Assembly: GCA_031253835.1 (NCBI GenBank)
Contig: JAIRVP010000001.1
Coordinates: forward strand, 16,269 to 80,268
Source: Burkholderia sp.
GTDB taxonomy: Bacteria; Pseudomonadota; Gammaproteobacteria; Burkholderiales; Burkholderiaceae
DNA: 64,000 bases
Reading direction: 5' to 3'
The translations under genes were made by a program, and so were the position numbers. The notes below the pieces were generated by a model. The model had not been told where the DNA came from and did no database searches. It was given only the letters and a program-made list of their open reading frames with translations. The stretch's first letter is position 1. The number at the start of each line of letters is the position of its first letter. Shown piece by piece: positions 26,355-35,191 of this stretch.

Positions 26355-26666
26355 ATGACGTCTTCCGATCCGAACCTGCGACAGGTCATCGTCCTCGTCC
26401 CCTATTCGCTGCTGTGCCTGCCTGCGAGCATCACCGTCGCGGGCTACGCCGCGCTCGTGAAGACGCGCGACATTTCGCACTTCGAGGGCGGCGCAGGCTA
26501 CGCATGGCTCTGGCTCACGATCGTGCTGACGCTGGTGTTTTATCTGTCGGGAATCGGGATCGGCGTGCTGCTGCGGAAAAGACTCGCGATTCTGGTGGCC
26601 ATCATGGTGGCATTTGCCGCGTTGTCGGTGCCGACGCTCAAGGCCGCCTACGAGTTGCTGAGCTAG
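26355..26666 (+). CDS. Small three-helix membrane protein, unknown
   Basis: A 103-residue hydrophobic protein with three predicted helices (about 10-32, 47-70, 76-97), a short polar loop with KTRDISHFEGG between the first two, and LLRKRLAIL between the last two. No family recognised. A weak ribosome site precedes ATG 26355; a longer in-frame start at 25932 would run through the HNH gene antisense and is unlikely. It is divergent from the HNH-membrane protein and lies next to a tRNA gene. Confidence 0.55.
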   Translation: MTSSDPNLRQVIVLVPYSLLCLPASITVAGYAALVKTRDISHFEGGAGYAWLWLTIVLTLVFYLSGIGIGVLLRKRLAILVAIMVAFAALSVPTLKAAYELLS

Positions 26667-26769
26667 CCGTTGCGGCGAACGCGGGCCTGCCACTGAAGAT
26701 CGCCTCGACGGGTGATAGATGCCATTCACTGCTCCTTAAGTGTTGCGTCCAAGGCTTCGACAGCCCAAG

Positions 26770-26790
26770 TGGCGCAAAATTGGCGCAATA
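26770..26790. repeat. Tandem ~11-bp repeat near the tRNA gene
   Basis: TGGCGCAAAAT (26770-26780) followed directly by TGGCGCAATAA. It lies just beyond the tRNA terminator, on the side of the lower-GC patch. Possible recombination or binding site; no second att copy found. Confidence 0.3.
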
Positions 26791-26805
26791 AATCGAATCT
26801 ACCAA

Positions 26806-26837
26806 AGAAAAAGGGCCTAGCCATCGGCTAAGCCCTT
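26806..26837 (-). terminator. Intrinsic terminator of tRNA-Ala
   Basis: An 11-bp stem with one G-U pair (arms within 26812-26822 and 26826-26836), a 3-base loop, and a T-rich run on the minus strand (AAAGAAAAA on the plus strand). It follows the tRNA by nine bases. Confidence 0.85.
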
Positions 26838-26845
26838 GATTCTAT

Positions 26846-26921
<76 letters not shown>

Positions 26922-26987
26922 AACAGTCAATCATCATACACACGCATTTCTGCGCTTGGCAATAGGGGTTACGTGCCCCCTGAAGCG

Positions 26988-27350
26988 TTACTTTGACGGC
27001 GCGCCGGCCAGCACCCATTCGACCACCGAACGGACGTCGGCGTCGCTCATGCGCGGGTGCGCGGGCATCGGAATCGCACCCCAGACACCGGAGCCGCCGT
27101 CCTTCACCTTCTTCGACAACTTCGCGACGGCCTGCGGATCGGACTTGTAGCGCGCGGCGATATCCTTGAACGACGGGCCGACGAGCTTGCGGTCGACCGC
27201 GTGACAGCCCATGCAGGCGTTGCTGCGCGCGACCTTCAGGCCGTCGCCGACGTCTGCGTGCGCCGCGCCCAGCGTGCCGGCCACGAGCGCCGCAGCCGCG
27301 GCGCCCTGCACCATCCAGCGTTTCATCTGCTTCATCTGCATGCTCGTCAT
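26988..27350 (-). CDS. Class I c-type cytochrome
   Basis: A 120-residue exported mono-haem cytochrome. The signal peptide ends in GAAHA (about 28-32), the haem site is CMGCH (46-50) and the distal ligand is probably M95 in IPMPAHP, as in cytochrome c551/c552-type proteins. It would carry electrons in the periplasm. The ATG at 27350 overlaps the dolP stop as ATGA, implying coupled translation; several further in-frame Met (4, 6, 9, 13) could also serve. Its pairing with dolP is notable. Confidence 0.88.
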   Translation of the reverse strand: MTSMQMKQMKRWMVQGAAAAALVAGTLGAAHADVGDGLKVARSNACMGCHAVDRKLVGPSFKDIAARYKSDPQAVAKLSKKVKDGGSGVWGAIPMPAHPRMSDADVRSVVEWVLAGAPSK

Positions 27351-28147
27351 TGCGCGGGCGCCTTCGGGTTGCCCGGGTGCACGCTCGACGAATTCGAGAT
27401 CGGGGCCGGCGACTGCAGCGGCGCGGACTGCACCGACGCGTCGGGCACGGCGCCGACCGTCGCGCTGTCCGCCGGCGCGGCGGCAGCCTGCGCGCCGGAT
27501 GCCCCGCTCGCGGGCGATGCATCCTGCAGCGCCTGCGCGTCCTGCGGCTTCACGTACTGGAACACCTTCACGACCTTCTCGACGCCCGGCACCTGGCTCG
27601 CGGCTTCCGCGCCGCGATTGCCTTCGTCCACCGTCACGAGGCCCATCAGGTAAAGGTTGCCGCGTTCGCTGACGACCTTGTAGTAGTTCGCCGAGATGCC
27701 CTTCGTCGCGATCAGTTCGGACTTCACGCGCCCTTCGAGGTACGAGTCGTTCGCGCGCGACGACAGCGACGACGCCGGCTCGGCCGACAGCTCGTTGACG
27801 ATGCCGTTCACGTTGTTGATGCCGCGCACGATTTCCTCGGCGCGCTGCTTCGACGCATCGTTCGGCACCTCACCCGTCAGCAACACGCGGCGGTTGAACA
27901 CCGTCACGTTCACGTGCGACTGGTCCGGCAGCCCGCTGTTGATCTGCGAGAGCGACTTGACCTGGATCTCGCGGTCTTCCGTCTGCGCGCCGAGCGTCCG
28001 GCGATCGGTCGCGATCAGCGCACCGCCGCCGGCCGCTGCGCCCACGACTCCAAGCACACAACCCTGCAACGACACGGCGAGGCCCGCCGTCAGTGCGGCG
28101 AGCAGCGTGGTTCTGACGAGCGTCTGTTTGACGCGGCTTTGATTCAT
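27347..28147 (-). CDS. dolP: BON-domain lipoprotein (DolP/YraP-like)
   Basis: A 266-residue outer-membrane lipoprotein with lipobox LQGC (C30), two BON domains (about 58-125 and 130-200; GLPDQSHVNVTVFNRRVLLTGEV and YLEGRVKSELI repeats), and a long Ala/Ser/Pro-rich tail. The tail is longer than in the ~190-residue E. coli DolP, which supports outer-membrane integrity. AAGGAGA eight bases before ATG 28147 makes it the best start; an ATG seven codons upstream is weaker. Order with diaA, yraN and rsmI matches E. coli. Confidence 0.88.
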   Translation of the reverse strand: MNQSRVKQTLVRTTLLAALTAGLAVSLQGCVLGVVGAAAGGGALIATDRRTLGAQTEDREIQVKSLSQINSGLPDQSHVNVTVFNRRVLLTGEVPNDASKQRAEEIVRGINNVNGIVNELSAEPASSLSSRANDSYLEGRVKSELIATKGISANYYKVVSERGNLYLMGLVTVDEGNRGAEAASQVPGVEKVVKVFQYVKPQDAQALQDASPASGASGAQAAAAPADSATVGAVPDASVQSAPLQSPAPISNSSSVHPGNPKAPAQ

Positions 28148-28164
28148 CGACGGCTCTCCTTCGT

Positions 28165-28749
28165 TCAATCCTCACCCAGCAGCATCGCGTCGATGCCGTC
28201 GCACAGGCAGTGGATGGTCAGCAGATGGACTTCATGGATGCGTGCCGCGCGAACGGCGTGCACGCTGATCGGAATATCGGTATCGGACAGCGCGGCCGCG
28301 ACTGCATGGCCGTTGCCGCCCGTCAGGGCGACGACGGTCATCTCGCGCTCGTGCGCCTCGTCGATCGCGGCCAGCACGCGCGGCGACGCGCCACCCGAAT
28401 CGAGCACCAGCAGGATGTCGCCCGTCTGGCCAAGCACGCGCACCTGCTGCGCGAACAGTTGCTCGGCGGCCATCGCCCCCATCAGGCCCGCCTGCGACGC
28501 ATCGGTGGCCAGCGCGATCGCGGGCAGGCCCGGACGCTCGCGCTCGAAGCCGCCGACGAGCGACGCGGCGAGATACTGCGCGGCGGCGGCCGACGGGCCG
28601 TCGCCGCACGCGACGATCTTGTTGCCGTTCGCCAGCGCGGCGAACATCGCATCGACCGCGGCTGCGATCGGCAACGCCAGCGCGTCGGCCGCTTCGGCGT
28701 GAAGCGCGGCGCTGTCGTGGAATTGTTGCTGAATACGTTCGACTGACAT
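28165..28749 (-). CDS. diaA: SIS-domain DnaA-associating protein
   Basis: A 194-residue SIS-domain protein of the GmhA/DiaA group. The fold is seen in NGNKIVACGDGPSAAAAQYLAASLVGGFERERPG, TGDILLVLDSGGASPRVLAAIDEAHEREMTVVALTG and a C-terminal HEVHLLTIHCLCDGID. DiaA binds DnaA and helps open the origin in E. coli; GmhA is the heptose isomerase. The yraN/diaA/dolP neighbourhood favours DiaA. It is upstream of dolP by 17 bases and probably cotranscribed. Confidence 0.85.
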   Translation of the reverse strand: MSVERIQQQFHDSAALHAEAADALALPIAAAVDAMFAALANGNKIVACGDGPSAAAAQYLAASLVGGFERERPGLPAIALATDASQAGLMGAMAAEQLFAQQVRVLGQTGDILLVLDSGGASPRVLAAIDEAHEREMTVVALTGGNGHAVAAALSDTDIPISVHAVRAARIHEVHLLTIHCLCDGIDAMLLGED

Positions 28750-28875
28750 CGATTCCTGGTGAACTGGGCGCGTGGCACATATCGCGCGACATCGTGGGTG
28801 CGGCGAGTTTACCGTACTCCGGCACGCTCTCCGGGGGTCCGGCAAGAACTCTTTACATCTCGTCACACGTCGCGG

Positions 28876-29304
28876 CTACGCATCGTCGGTACGAAATGCG
28901 TCGCGCAGCCACACGAGCCGGCCGGCCTCGAACGCGACGACGTCGAACCGGCACGCGGCACCGGCACCGTGCCGCGCCCAGAACTGCAGCGCCGCCGCGA
29001 CGAGACGCCGCCGCTTGCGCCAGCCGACGCTCGCGGCCGCGCCGCCGTGCCGGACGCTGCGCCGCGCGCGCACCTCGACGAACACGAGCATGCCGTCGGG
29101 CTCGCGCATCACGAGATCGAGCTCGCCGCCGCGCATCGTCACGTTCGCCGCGACGAACCCGAGGCCGCGCCGCTCGAGAAACTGCCGCGCGCGCTGCTCG
29201 AACGCCGCGCCGACCGGTTTGGATCGCGCCGCGCCGGAAAAGTTGTCGCCCGCGCGCGGCAAACCGTGCCCGTCGCCCGGGCCGGCCGGCGCCGCGTGGC
29301 ACAA
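28876..29304 (-). CDS. yraN: UPF0102 family YraN endonuclease-like protein
   Basis: A 142-residue UPF0102 protein with a restriction-nuclease-like core: [16 protein letters not shown] (32-47), GGELDLV (59-65) and VFVEVRAR (74-81) supply the E-D-ExK-type residues. Role unknown in E. coli; nuclease activity is predicted. I chose the TTG at 29304, with AAGG six bases upstream. An ATG at 29352 would overlap the divergent rsmI start codon and add 16 atypical residues. Confidence 0.82.
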   Translation of the reverse strand: MCHAAPAGPGDGHGLPRAGDNFSGAARSKPVGAAFEQRARQFLERRGLGFVAANVTMRGGELDLVMREPDGMLVFVEVRARRSVRHGGAAASVGWRKRRRLVAAALQFWARHGAGAACRFDVVAFEAGRLVWLRDAFRTDDA

Positions 29305-29350
29305 TGCCGACCTTGTTCCGCTTGCGCCGCGATTGCGTGCATTGCCTGCC

Positions 29351-30229
29351 ATGACTGCCCTCCTCGAACTCGCGCATACGCAGCACTACCCGGACGCCGC
29401 GCTTTACGTGGTCGCCACGCCGATCGGCAATACGGCCGACATCACGCTGCGTGCGCTGCACGTGCTCGGCCTCGCCGACCGCATCGCGGCCGAAGACACC
29501 CGCAACACCGGCCAGCTGCTCGCCCGCTACGGGATCTCGAAACCGCTGCTGGCCGTGCACGAGCACAACGAACGCGAAGCCGCGCAGCGCGTGATCGATC
29601 TGCTGCGCGGCGGCGAACGCGTGGCCTACGTATCGGACGCCGGCACGCCCGGCATCTCGGACCCCGGCGCGCGGCTCGTCGACGCGGTGCGCGCGGCCGG
29701 CTTCGCGGTGATCCCGCTGCCGGGCGCGAGCGCGGCCGTGACCGCGCTGAGCGTGGCCGGCGACTGGGCCGGCGCGTTCACGTTCGCGGGCTTCCTGCCG
29801 CCGAAGGCCAAGCAGCGCGCAACCGCGCTGCAGGCGCTGGTGTCGCACCCGTATGCACTGGTGTTCTACGAAGCGCCGCACCGGATCGCCGAAACCGTCG
29901 CCGCGCTCGCCGACGCGTTCGGCCCCGCGCGCCGGCTGCTGATCGCGCGCGAACTCACCAAGCTACACGAGCAGCTGTTCCAGGGCACCCTGGCCGAAGG
30001 ACAGACCTGGCTGGCTGGCGATGCGAACCGGCAGCGCGGCGAGTTCGTGCTGGTCGTCGAAGGCGCGCCGGCGGCGAGCGGCGAAGCCGACGACACCGCG
30101 CACGACGCGCTGCTCAGGCTGCTGCTGGAAGAAGTGCCGGTGAAGAGCGCGGCCAAGCTCGCGGCCGCGCTGACGGGCGCATCGCGCAACACGCTGTATG
30201 CGCGCGCGCTCGCGCTGAAGGAAGGCTGA
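29351..30229 (+). CDS. rsmI: 16S rRNA (cytidine1402-2'-O)-methyltransferase
   Basis: A 292-residue tetrapyrrole-methylase-fold enzyme that methylates the 2'-O of C1402 in 16S rRNA, using SAM. Recognisable are [19 protein letters not shown] (18-36), [46 protein letters not shown] and FYEAPHR. It is divergent from yraN, whose alternative ATG would overlap this start. It ends at a long hairpin shared with rlpA. Confidence 0.95.
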   Translation: MTALLELAHTQHYPDAALYVVATPIGNTADITLRALHVLGLADRIAAEDTRNTGQLLARYGISKPLLAVHEHNEREAAQRVIDLLRGGERVAYVSDAGTPGISDPGARLVDAVRAAGFAVIPLPGASAAVTALSVAGDWAGAFTFAGFLPPKAKQRATALQALVSHPYALVFYEAPHRIAETVAALADAFGPARRLLIARELTKLHEQLFQGTLAEGQTWLAGDANRQRGEFVLVVEGAPAASGEADDTAHDALLRLLLEEVPVKSAAKLAAALTGASRNTLYARALALKEG

Positions 30230-30254
30230 CGCGGGACGACGCCGCGCCGAAACG

Positions 30255-30284
30255 ACAAAGGGCTGCCGGAAGGCAGCCCTTTGT
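30255..30284. terminator. Bidirectional terminator between rsmI and rlpA
   Basis: A perfect 13-bp stem (30255-30267 and 30272-30284) with a GGAA loop; TTTGT and ACAAA ends make it functional in both directions for the two convergent genes. Confidence 0.85.
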
Positions 30285-30328
30285 ACTTGATACTTGATAC
30301 CTGACGCGTGAGCGGACGATCCGCCGCG

Positions 30329-30940
30329 TTACTTCGCCGAGATCGACGCGAACATTTCGTCGCGTGCCTCGCGCGCTTCCTGCGGCGACAGCCCTTCGAT
30401 CTGCACACGGCCGGTGCCGGCGTGCACGAGGCCGAGCACCTTGGCGGCGGCATACGACAGGTCGAGCACGCGGCCGCGCTTGTACGGCCCGCGATCGTTG
30501 ACCTTCACGACGACCCACTTGCCGGTCGACGCATTCGTCACCTTGATGTACGACGACAGCGGCAGCGTGCGGTGCGCGGCGGTAAACGCGTTCATGTTGA
30601 AGCGCTCGCCGTTCGCGGTGCGGCGGCCGTGGAAATCCCGCCCGTACCACGAAGCGCGGCCCGCCTGGCGGAAGTCGGACACATCCTTGCCTTCGATCGG
30701 CTCGGCGTTGGCCAGCGACGATTTCTTCGCGTCCTTGCTGTCCGTCGCCGGCATCGATGCCAGCGCGGAATCGAAATTGAGTTGCTGCTTGTCGTCGTCC
30801 GCCTTCGCGGCAGCGGCCGTCTTGTCGACCGCTTTCTTCTGGTTCACGTTGCCGGTGGTCTGGCTGGGTGGCACCGCACAGCCCGTCAGCGCAAAAAACA
30901 ATGCAATGGTTCCGAATCGACTCGGAAATCGAAAATTCAT
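30329..30940 (-). CDS. rlpA: RlpA-type septal lytic transglycosylase/lipoprotein
   Basis: A 203-residue lipoprotein (lipobox LTGC, C21) with a Lys/Ala-rich linker and one double-psi beta-barrel: RASWYGRDFHGRRTANGERFNMNAFTAAHRTLP and VKVNDRGPYKRGRVLDLSYAAA, including the H and D residues used by RlpA to cut denuded glycans. The C-terminal SPOR domain of E. coli and Pseudomonas RlpA is absent here, as the protein ends soon after the barrel. I take ATG 30940 for the lipoprotein signal; an upstream ATG at 30976 adds charged residues. Confidence 0.87.
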   Translation of the reverse strand: MNFRFPSRFGTIALFFALTGCAVPPSQTTGNVNQKKAVDKTAAAAKADDDKQQLNFDSALASMPATDSKDAKKSSLANAEPIEGKDVSDFRQAGRASWYGRDFHGRRTANGERFNMNAFTAAHRTLPLSSYIKVTNASTGKWVVVKVNDRGPYKRGRVLDLSYAAAKVLGLVHAGTGRVQIEGLSPQEAREARDEMFASISAK

Positions 30941-31281
30941 CGACGTGTCGCCTTCTGGTTCGGGCCGCTCCTTCACGACGCTGCGTCACTACGCAGGCAC
31001 GCGGCCCGGACGGCAAATGCGTGCACGCCCCGCTCGGATGCGAGCAGGCGGCTAGCATGGGCGCGGCTTTCGTCTATGCCGCAACCGTCCTGATTAGTTT
31101 TCACGTCTGGCGCAACCTGTCCCCAACAGCCTGACCAGACCCCACATGCCGCCATCGAACATGGCTTCACGTTCGCGCGCGTCGATACGACCAACGCACA
31201 GGAACGGCGGCACAGGCCTCATCCGGCGGCGCGGCAGCAGGGCCGCAGGCGGGCGCGCAGCACCCGGCCGGACAAGACGTG

Positions 31282-31301
31282 AGCACCGAATATTCGGTGC
31301 T
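31282..31301. promoter_or_regulatory. Perfect 20-bp palindrome
   Basis: AGCACCGAAT followed directly by its reverse complement, ATTCGGTGCT, with no spacer. No gene overlaps it. It fits a dimeric regulator site or a cruciform, not a terminator, as there is no T tract. Confidence 0.5.
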
Positions 31302-31563
31302 GGATACACCGCCGGACTCCCCGGCGGCTGATGCTTGACGGTGAATCGAACGCCTCTTTTAACGGGGCCGAAACACCAGCGAATGGCGTGAAATTCACGC
31401 GCAATGGAGCGCATTATACATAAATCAAAACCTTGTCCCGAAAAGCACCCCCGGCGGACCATTGATTCTCACTATGGCTGTAACAATCGACATGCTCCGG
31501 GAATGCCCTCGTCCGCGCGTCACAGCACGCGTCGCACGCGCGGCAGGCGGCGCGCGCGACCGG

Positions 31564-31569
31564 TACAAT
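31564..31569 (+). promoter_or_regulatory. Candidate -10 box of the MBL-fold gene
   Basis: TACAAT 27 bases before the start codon, a common arrangement here. No clear -35. Confidence 0.45.
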
Positions 31570-31595
31570 CGCTCCTTTTAGCCGCCGGTGCCTCC

Positions 31596-32240
31596 ATGAA
31601 AGTCACGCTCATTCCGGTCACGCCGTTCCAGCAGAACTGCTCGCTGCTCGTCTGCGAGAAAACGGGCCGTGCCGCCGTCGTCGATCCGGGTGGCGACCTC
31701 GACCGGATCCAGCAGGAAGTCGCGCGGCAGAACGTGCAGATCGAGAAAGTGCTGCTCACGCACGGGCACATCGATCACTGCGCGGGCGCGAAGACGCTCG
31801 CGACGCACTACGGCGTGCCGATCGAGGGGCCGCAGGAAGAAGAACGCTTCTGGATCGAGAAGCTGCCGATGCAGAGCGAACGCTTCGGCTTTCCGGCCGC
31901 CGACACCTTCGAGCCCGACCACTGGCTGAACGACGGCGACACCGTGCAGTTCGGCGACGAGACGCTCGAGGTCTATCACTGCCCCGGCCACACGCCCGGC
32001 CACGTCGTGTTCTTCAGCCGCGAGCATCGTGTCGCGATCGTCGGCGACGTGCTGTTCGCCGGCTCGATCGGCCGCACCGATTTCCCGCGCGGCAATCACG
32101 AGGACCTCGTCCGTTCGATCAAGGAAAAGCTGTGGCCGCTCGGCGACGACGTGACGTTCGTGCCGGGCCACGGCCCGGTGTCGACGTTCGGCGACGAGCG
32201 CCGCACGAACCCGTTCGTGTCCGACAAGGTATTCGGATGA
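31596..32240 (+). CDS. MBL-fold hydrolase (glyoxalase II-like)
   Basis: A 214-residue metallo-beta-lactamase-fold hydrolase, close in length to the YcbL glyoxalase II subtype. Metal ligands are in [12 protein letters not shown] (H56, H58, D60, H61), HCPGHTPGH and [13 protein letters not shown]; a last His is in FVPGHGP. It probably hydrolyses a thioester such as S-lactoylglutathione. Its TGA overlaps the next start (ATGA), so the two genes are translated together. Confidence 0.88.
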   Translation: MKVTLIPVTPFQQNCSLLVCEKTGRAAVVDPGGDLDRIQQEVARQNVQIEKVLLTHGHIDHCAGAKTLATHYGVPIEGPQEEERFWIEKLPMQSERFGFPAADTFEPDHWLNDGDTVQFGDETLEVYHCPGHTPGHVVFFSREHRVAIVGDVLFAGSIGRTDFPRGNHEDLVRSIKEKLWPLGDDVTFVPGHGPVSTFGDERRTNPFVSDKVFG

Positions 32241-32896
32241 ACCAGACCGCCATCCCGGAAATCTACGTCAGCACCGACGTCGAGGCCGACGGCCCGATCC
32301 CCGGCCCGCATTCGATGCTGAGCTTCGCGTCGGCCGCCTACACCGAGGACAAGCAGCTGATCGCGACGTTCTCGGCCAACCTCGAGACGCTGCCCGGCGC
32401 GCAGGCGCACCCGGTGCAGGAAGCGTGGTGGAAGACCGAGCCCGAAGCATGGGCCGCGTGCCGGCACGACCTGCAGGCGCCCGAGGCGGCGCTGGTCGCA
32501 TACGTCGACTGGGTCGAGGCGCTGCCCGGCAAGCCCGTGTTCGTCGCGATGCCGGCCGGCTTCGATTTCACGTTCATGTTCTGGTACATGATGCGCTTCG
32601 CGGGACGCTGCCCGTTCTCGTGGTCCGCGCTCGACATCAAGACGCTCGCGTTCGCGATGACGGGCCTGCCGTACCGCAAGGCGATCAAGCCGCGCTTTCC
32701 GAAGCACTGGTTCGACGACCATCCGCATACGCACGTCGCGCTCGACGACGCGATCGAGCAAGGCGCGCTGTTCTGCAACATGCTCGCCGACCTGCGCCGG
32801 CAGCAGGCCGCGCTCGCAGGCCTCGCCGTGTCGGACACCGATCGGTCGGAGCGCGCGGGGGCGGGACAAAATCCCACGGATCCGCGAGCAAATTAG
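32237..32896 (+). CDS. DEDD-type 3'-5' exonuclease-like protein
   Basis: A 219-residue protein with an exonuclease (RNase H-like DnaQ) fold. The first acidic pair is in STDVEADGP (D14, E16), the second motif is GFDFTFM with an Asp, and the C-terminal [11 protein letters not shown] supplies the His and last Asp of DEDDh. Substrate, DNA or RNA, is not known. It overlaps the MBL-fold gene by four bases, suggesting a common role or at least matched expression. Confidence 0.78.
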   Translation: MNQTAIPEIYVSTDVEADGPIPGPHSMLSFASAAYTEDKQLIATFSANLETLPGAQAHPVQEAWWKTEPEAWAACRHDLQAPEAALVAYVDWVEALPGKPVFVAMPAGFDFTFMFWYMMRFAGRCPFSWSALDIKTLAFAMTGLPYRKAIKPRFPKHWFDDHPHTHVALDDAIEQGALFCNMLADLRRQQAALAGLAVSDTDRSERAGAGQNPTDPRAN

Positions 32897-32987
32897 CGAA
32901 TCTCGCTCACCAGCGCCACGCCAGATTGCCTTTCCTTTCCCGGCCCTCTAACATTCAGCATGTTGTTGCTGCCGCATGGAGGCGCAG

Positions 32988-33446
32988 GTGACGCTCGATT
33001 CCTTTTCGCAAAAAATCCTTCGCCTGTTGCAGCTCGACGCGCGCCGTTCCGTTCAGGAAATTTCCGACCAGGTCGGCCTGTCGAGCACGCCGTGCTGGCG
33101 CCGCATCAAGGACATGGAACAGTCAGGCGTGATCCAGCGCTACACGGCGCTGCTCGATCGCGAGAAACTCGGCCTGCACGTCTGCGCGCTCGCGCACGTG
33201 CACCTGACGCGCCACAACGAAGGCGGCGTCGAGCAGTTCGAACGCGAGATCGCGACCTGCCCGGAAGTCACCGAGTGCTACAGCACGACCGGCGAAGCCG
33301 ATTACATCCTCAAGATCGTCGCGCCGGACATCAAGGCGTACGACGTGTTCCTGCACGAACGCATCTTCAAGATCCCCGCCGTGTCGCAGGTGCGCACGAG
33401 CGTCGTGCTGCGCGAAATCAAGTTCGACACGCAACTGCCGCTGTAA
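32988..33446 (+). CDS. Lrp/AsnC-family transcriptional regulator
   Basis: A 152-residue feast/famine regulator: HTH near 10-55 (RSVQEISDQVGLSSTPCWRRIKDMEQSGVI) and a RAM ligand domain (PEVTECYSTTGEADYILKIVAPD). GGAGG lies five bases before the GTG at 32988; an ATG at 32976 has no ribosome site. Effector probably an amino acid. It converges with the CDF transporter gene. Confidence 0.9.
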   Translation: MTLDSFSQKILRLLQLDARRSVQEISDQVGLSSTPCWRRIKDMEQSGVIQRYTALLDREKLGLHVCALAHVHLTRHNEGGVEQFEREIATCPEVTECYSTTGEADYILKIVAPDIKAYDVFLHERIFKIPAVSQVRTSVVLREIKFDTQLPL

Positions 33447-33497
33447 CGCGCGGGCCGGCCCGGCCGGTGCGCAGCGTTCGCGGCTACCGGCCGCCGG

Positions 33498-34655
33498 TCA
33501 CGGCTGCGCGGGCATCGCGCGCGTGAAACCGATCCGACGCGCGCCGAACTCGCGCTCCAGCGCGCCGACGTCGATCCGGCCGGCCAGCGCCGCATCCGCT
33601 TCGTGCGGATCGCTGGCGAGCGTCACGTCGACCTCGAGCCCCGTACTCAGGTAATGCAGGTTGATCGCCGTCGCGTGCAGCCCGCGCTGCGCGAGCGCGG
33701 CCTCGAGCCGTGCCGCGATCTCGCCGCGCGGCGGCAGCGCGAGCGCCGGGCGGCGCGCCGCGTCGTTCTCCGGGTCGACGTGGATCAGCGCGTCGAGCAC
33801 GCGCGGATCGGACAGCACGCGCGCACGCGCGGTCTCGGCGATGTAGTGCCCTTCGGAGACGGAGATCTTCGGATCCACGAGGATGTGCGCGTCGACGAGC
33901 GCGGCATCGCCCATCTTGCGCGTGCGCAGGTCGTGCACGTCGCGCACGCCGGGCGTCGCCGCGAGCAGCGCGCGGATCTCGGCCGTGTCGGCCGTATCGA
34001 GCGCGCGGTCGGACAAGTCCTGCAACGCGTCATAGCCGAACGTCCAGCCCATCCGCGCGACCATGAAGCCGACGATCGCGGCCGCGATCGGGTCGAGCAG
34101 CTTCACGCCGGCCAGGCTGCCGACGATGCCGATCGCGACGACCAGCGACGACGCGGCATCCGAACGCGCGTGCCACGCATTCGCGACGAGCATCGCCGAA
34201 CGCACGCGCCGCGCCTCGCGCAGCATGTAGCGAAACAGCGCCTCTTTCGACACGAGCACCGTCAGCGCAACGATCAGCGCGGAAAAATGGACAGCGGGGA
34301 TGTTTTCGAGATTAACGAGGCGGTCGCCGGCGCGCCAGAGCATGCCGATCCCGACCGCAATCAGGATCGCGCCGAGAAACAATGACGCGACCGTCTCGTA
34401 GCGGCTATGGCCGTAATTGTGGTCGGCATCCGGCGATGCACCACTATGGCGATTCGCAACCAGCACGACAAAATCCGAGATCAAATCGGATATCGAATGC
34501 ACACCGTCAGCAATCAATGCCTGCGAATGCGCAATCGTACCGACGACGATCTGAAATGTCGCAAGCACGACATTCAGCACAATACTGACGAGCGTGCTCT
34601 TGCGCGCAACCGCGTGCTTATCTGCGCTCTGCGCGTCGCCGGAAAACGTGGACAT
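33498..34655 (-). CDS. Cation diffusion facilitator (CDF) metal exporter
   Basis: A 385-residue CDF transporter, six helices then a cytoplasmic ferredoxin-like domain. Metal-site residues are at D50 and in the helix 2 motif HSISDLISD (H53, D57), repeated in helix 5 as HARSDAASS, with NYGHSRYET in between. CDF proteins export Zn, Fe, Mn or Co by proton antiport; a DxxxD/HxxxD pattern does not fix which. The C-terminal domain is followed by a further ~80-residue extension with another acid/base-rich fold. Confidence 0.88.
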   Translation of the reverse strand: MSTFSGDAQSADKHAVARKSTLVSIVLNVVLATFQIVVGTIAHSQALIADGVHSISDLISDFVVLVANRHSGASPDADHNYGHSRYETVASLFLGAILIAVGIGMLWRAGDRLVNLENIPAVHFSALIVALTVLVSKEALFRYMLREARRVRSAMLVANAWHARSDAASSLVVAIGIVGSLAGVKLLDPIAAAIVGFMVARMGWTFGYDALQDLSDRALDTADTAEIRALLAATPGVRDVHDLRTRKMGDAALVDAHILVDPKISVSEGHYIAETARARVLSDPRVLDALIHVDPENDAARRPALALPPRGEIAARLEAALAQRGLHATAINLHYLSTGLEVDVTLASDPHEADAALAGRIDVGALEREFGARRIGFTRAMPAQP

Positions 34656-34832
34656 GAAATATGAGATATCGGTGTGCGATACGCAATTCTATCAAACGCG
34701 CCCCGCGAAGCCGCCCAATGCCCACAAATTTCTTATTTAAATCAATCGCTTATACGAACGTGTCGCATTTTCATTCACGCGGCATTATTACACTTTCATG
34801 ACAATGCTTGCGCGCCGGCGGCGCCCGGAAAC

Positions 34833-34870
34833 AAAAAAAGCCGCGCTCCTGAACGGATACGCGGCTCTTT
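34833..34870 (-). terminator. Intrinsic terminator of the H-NS-like gene
   Basis: AGCCGCG/CGCGGCT stem (34839-34845 and 34860-34866), a 14-base loop, and AAAAAAA on the plus strand acting as the U tract for the minus-strand transcript. Confidence 0.87.
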
Positions 34871-34897
34871 TGAAGCGCAGGCGACTTAAACAAACGT

Positions 34898-35191
34898 TTA
34901 AATCGCGAACTGTTCGCGGTTCTTGCCGGCAATCCAGCGCGGCGGCTTGCCACGGCCCGACCACGTCGCGCCCGTTTCCGGATCGCGGTACTTCGCGGCC
35001 ACGCCTGCGCGCGGACGGCCAACCTTGCCAGCCTTCGCGCGGCTGAGACCGAGTTCGGCGAGCGAAAAGCCGTAGTCGGCAATTTTCTGCTTCACGTCAT
35101 TCAGCACTTCAGCGTATTCACGCGACTTCGCTTCTTCGATTTGCTTCTCCAGCTTCTCCCGCTGGGCCAGCAGGTCCTTGTAAGAAGACAT
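34898..35191 (-). CDS. H-NS-family nucleoid protein
   Basis: A 97-residue H-NS/HvrA-type protein. Residues 1-45 are a coiled-coil oligomer domain; the C-terminal DNA-binding motif is TWSGRGKPPRWI (76-87). It silences AT-rich, often acquired, DNA. AAAGGGA precedes ATG 35191. Several such paralogues are usual in Burkholderia. Its own upstream region is AT-rich and may be autoregulated. Confidence 0.9.
   Translation of the reverse strand: MSSYKDLLAQREKLEKQIEEAKSREYAEVLNDVKQKIADYGFSLAELGLSRAKAGKVGRPRAGVAAKYRDPETGATWSGRGKPPRWIAGKNREQFAI

Larger units (their letters stand above)
30941..31595. other. Long intergenic region rich in palindromes
   Basis: 655 bases with no convincing gene. It holds a perfect 20-bp palindrome (31282-31301), a CCGCCGG/CCGGCGG hairpin at 31309-31327, a 7-bp dyad GCGTGAA-A-TTCACGC (31386-31400) followed by an AT-rich TATACAT, and a -10-like TACAAT (31564-31569) before the MBL gene. 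It may carry an unannotated small RNA or a larger regulatory region. Confidence 0.5.

Noticed and set aside
25194..26845. Prophage or integrative element with att sites
   Set aside because: No integrase, transposase or duplicated tRNA end was found; only composition and context hint at transfer.
31094..31462. 122-codon minus-strand frame in the palindrome-rich gap
   Set aside because: No protein-like composition or ribosome site; reading crosses the palindromes.
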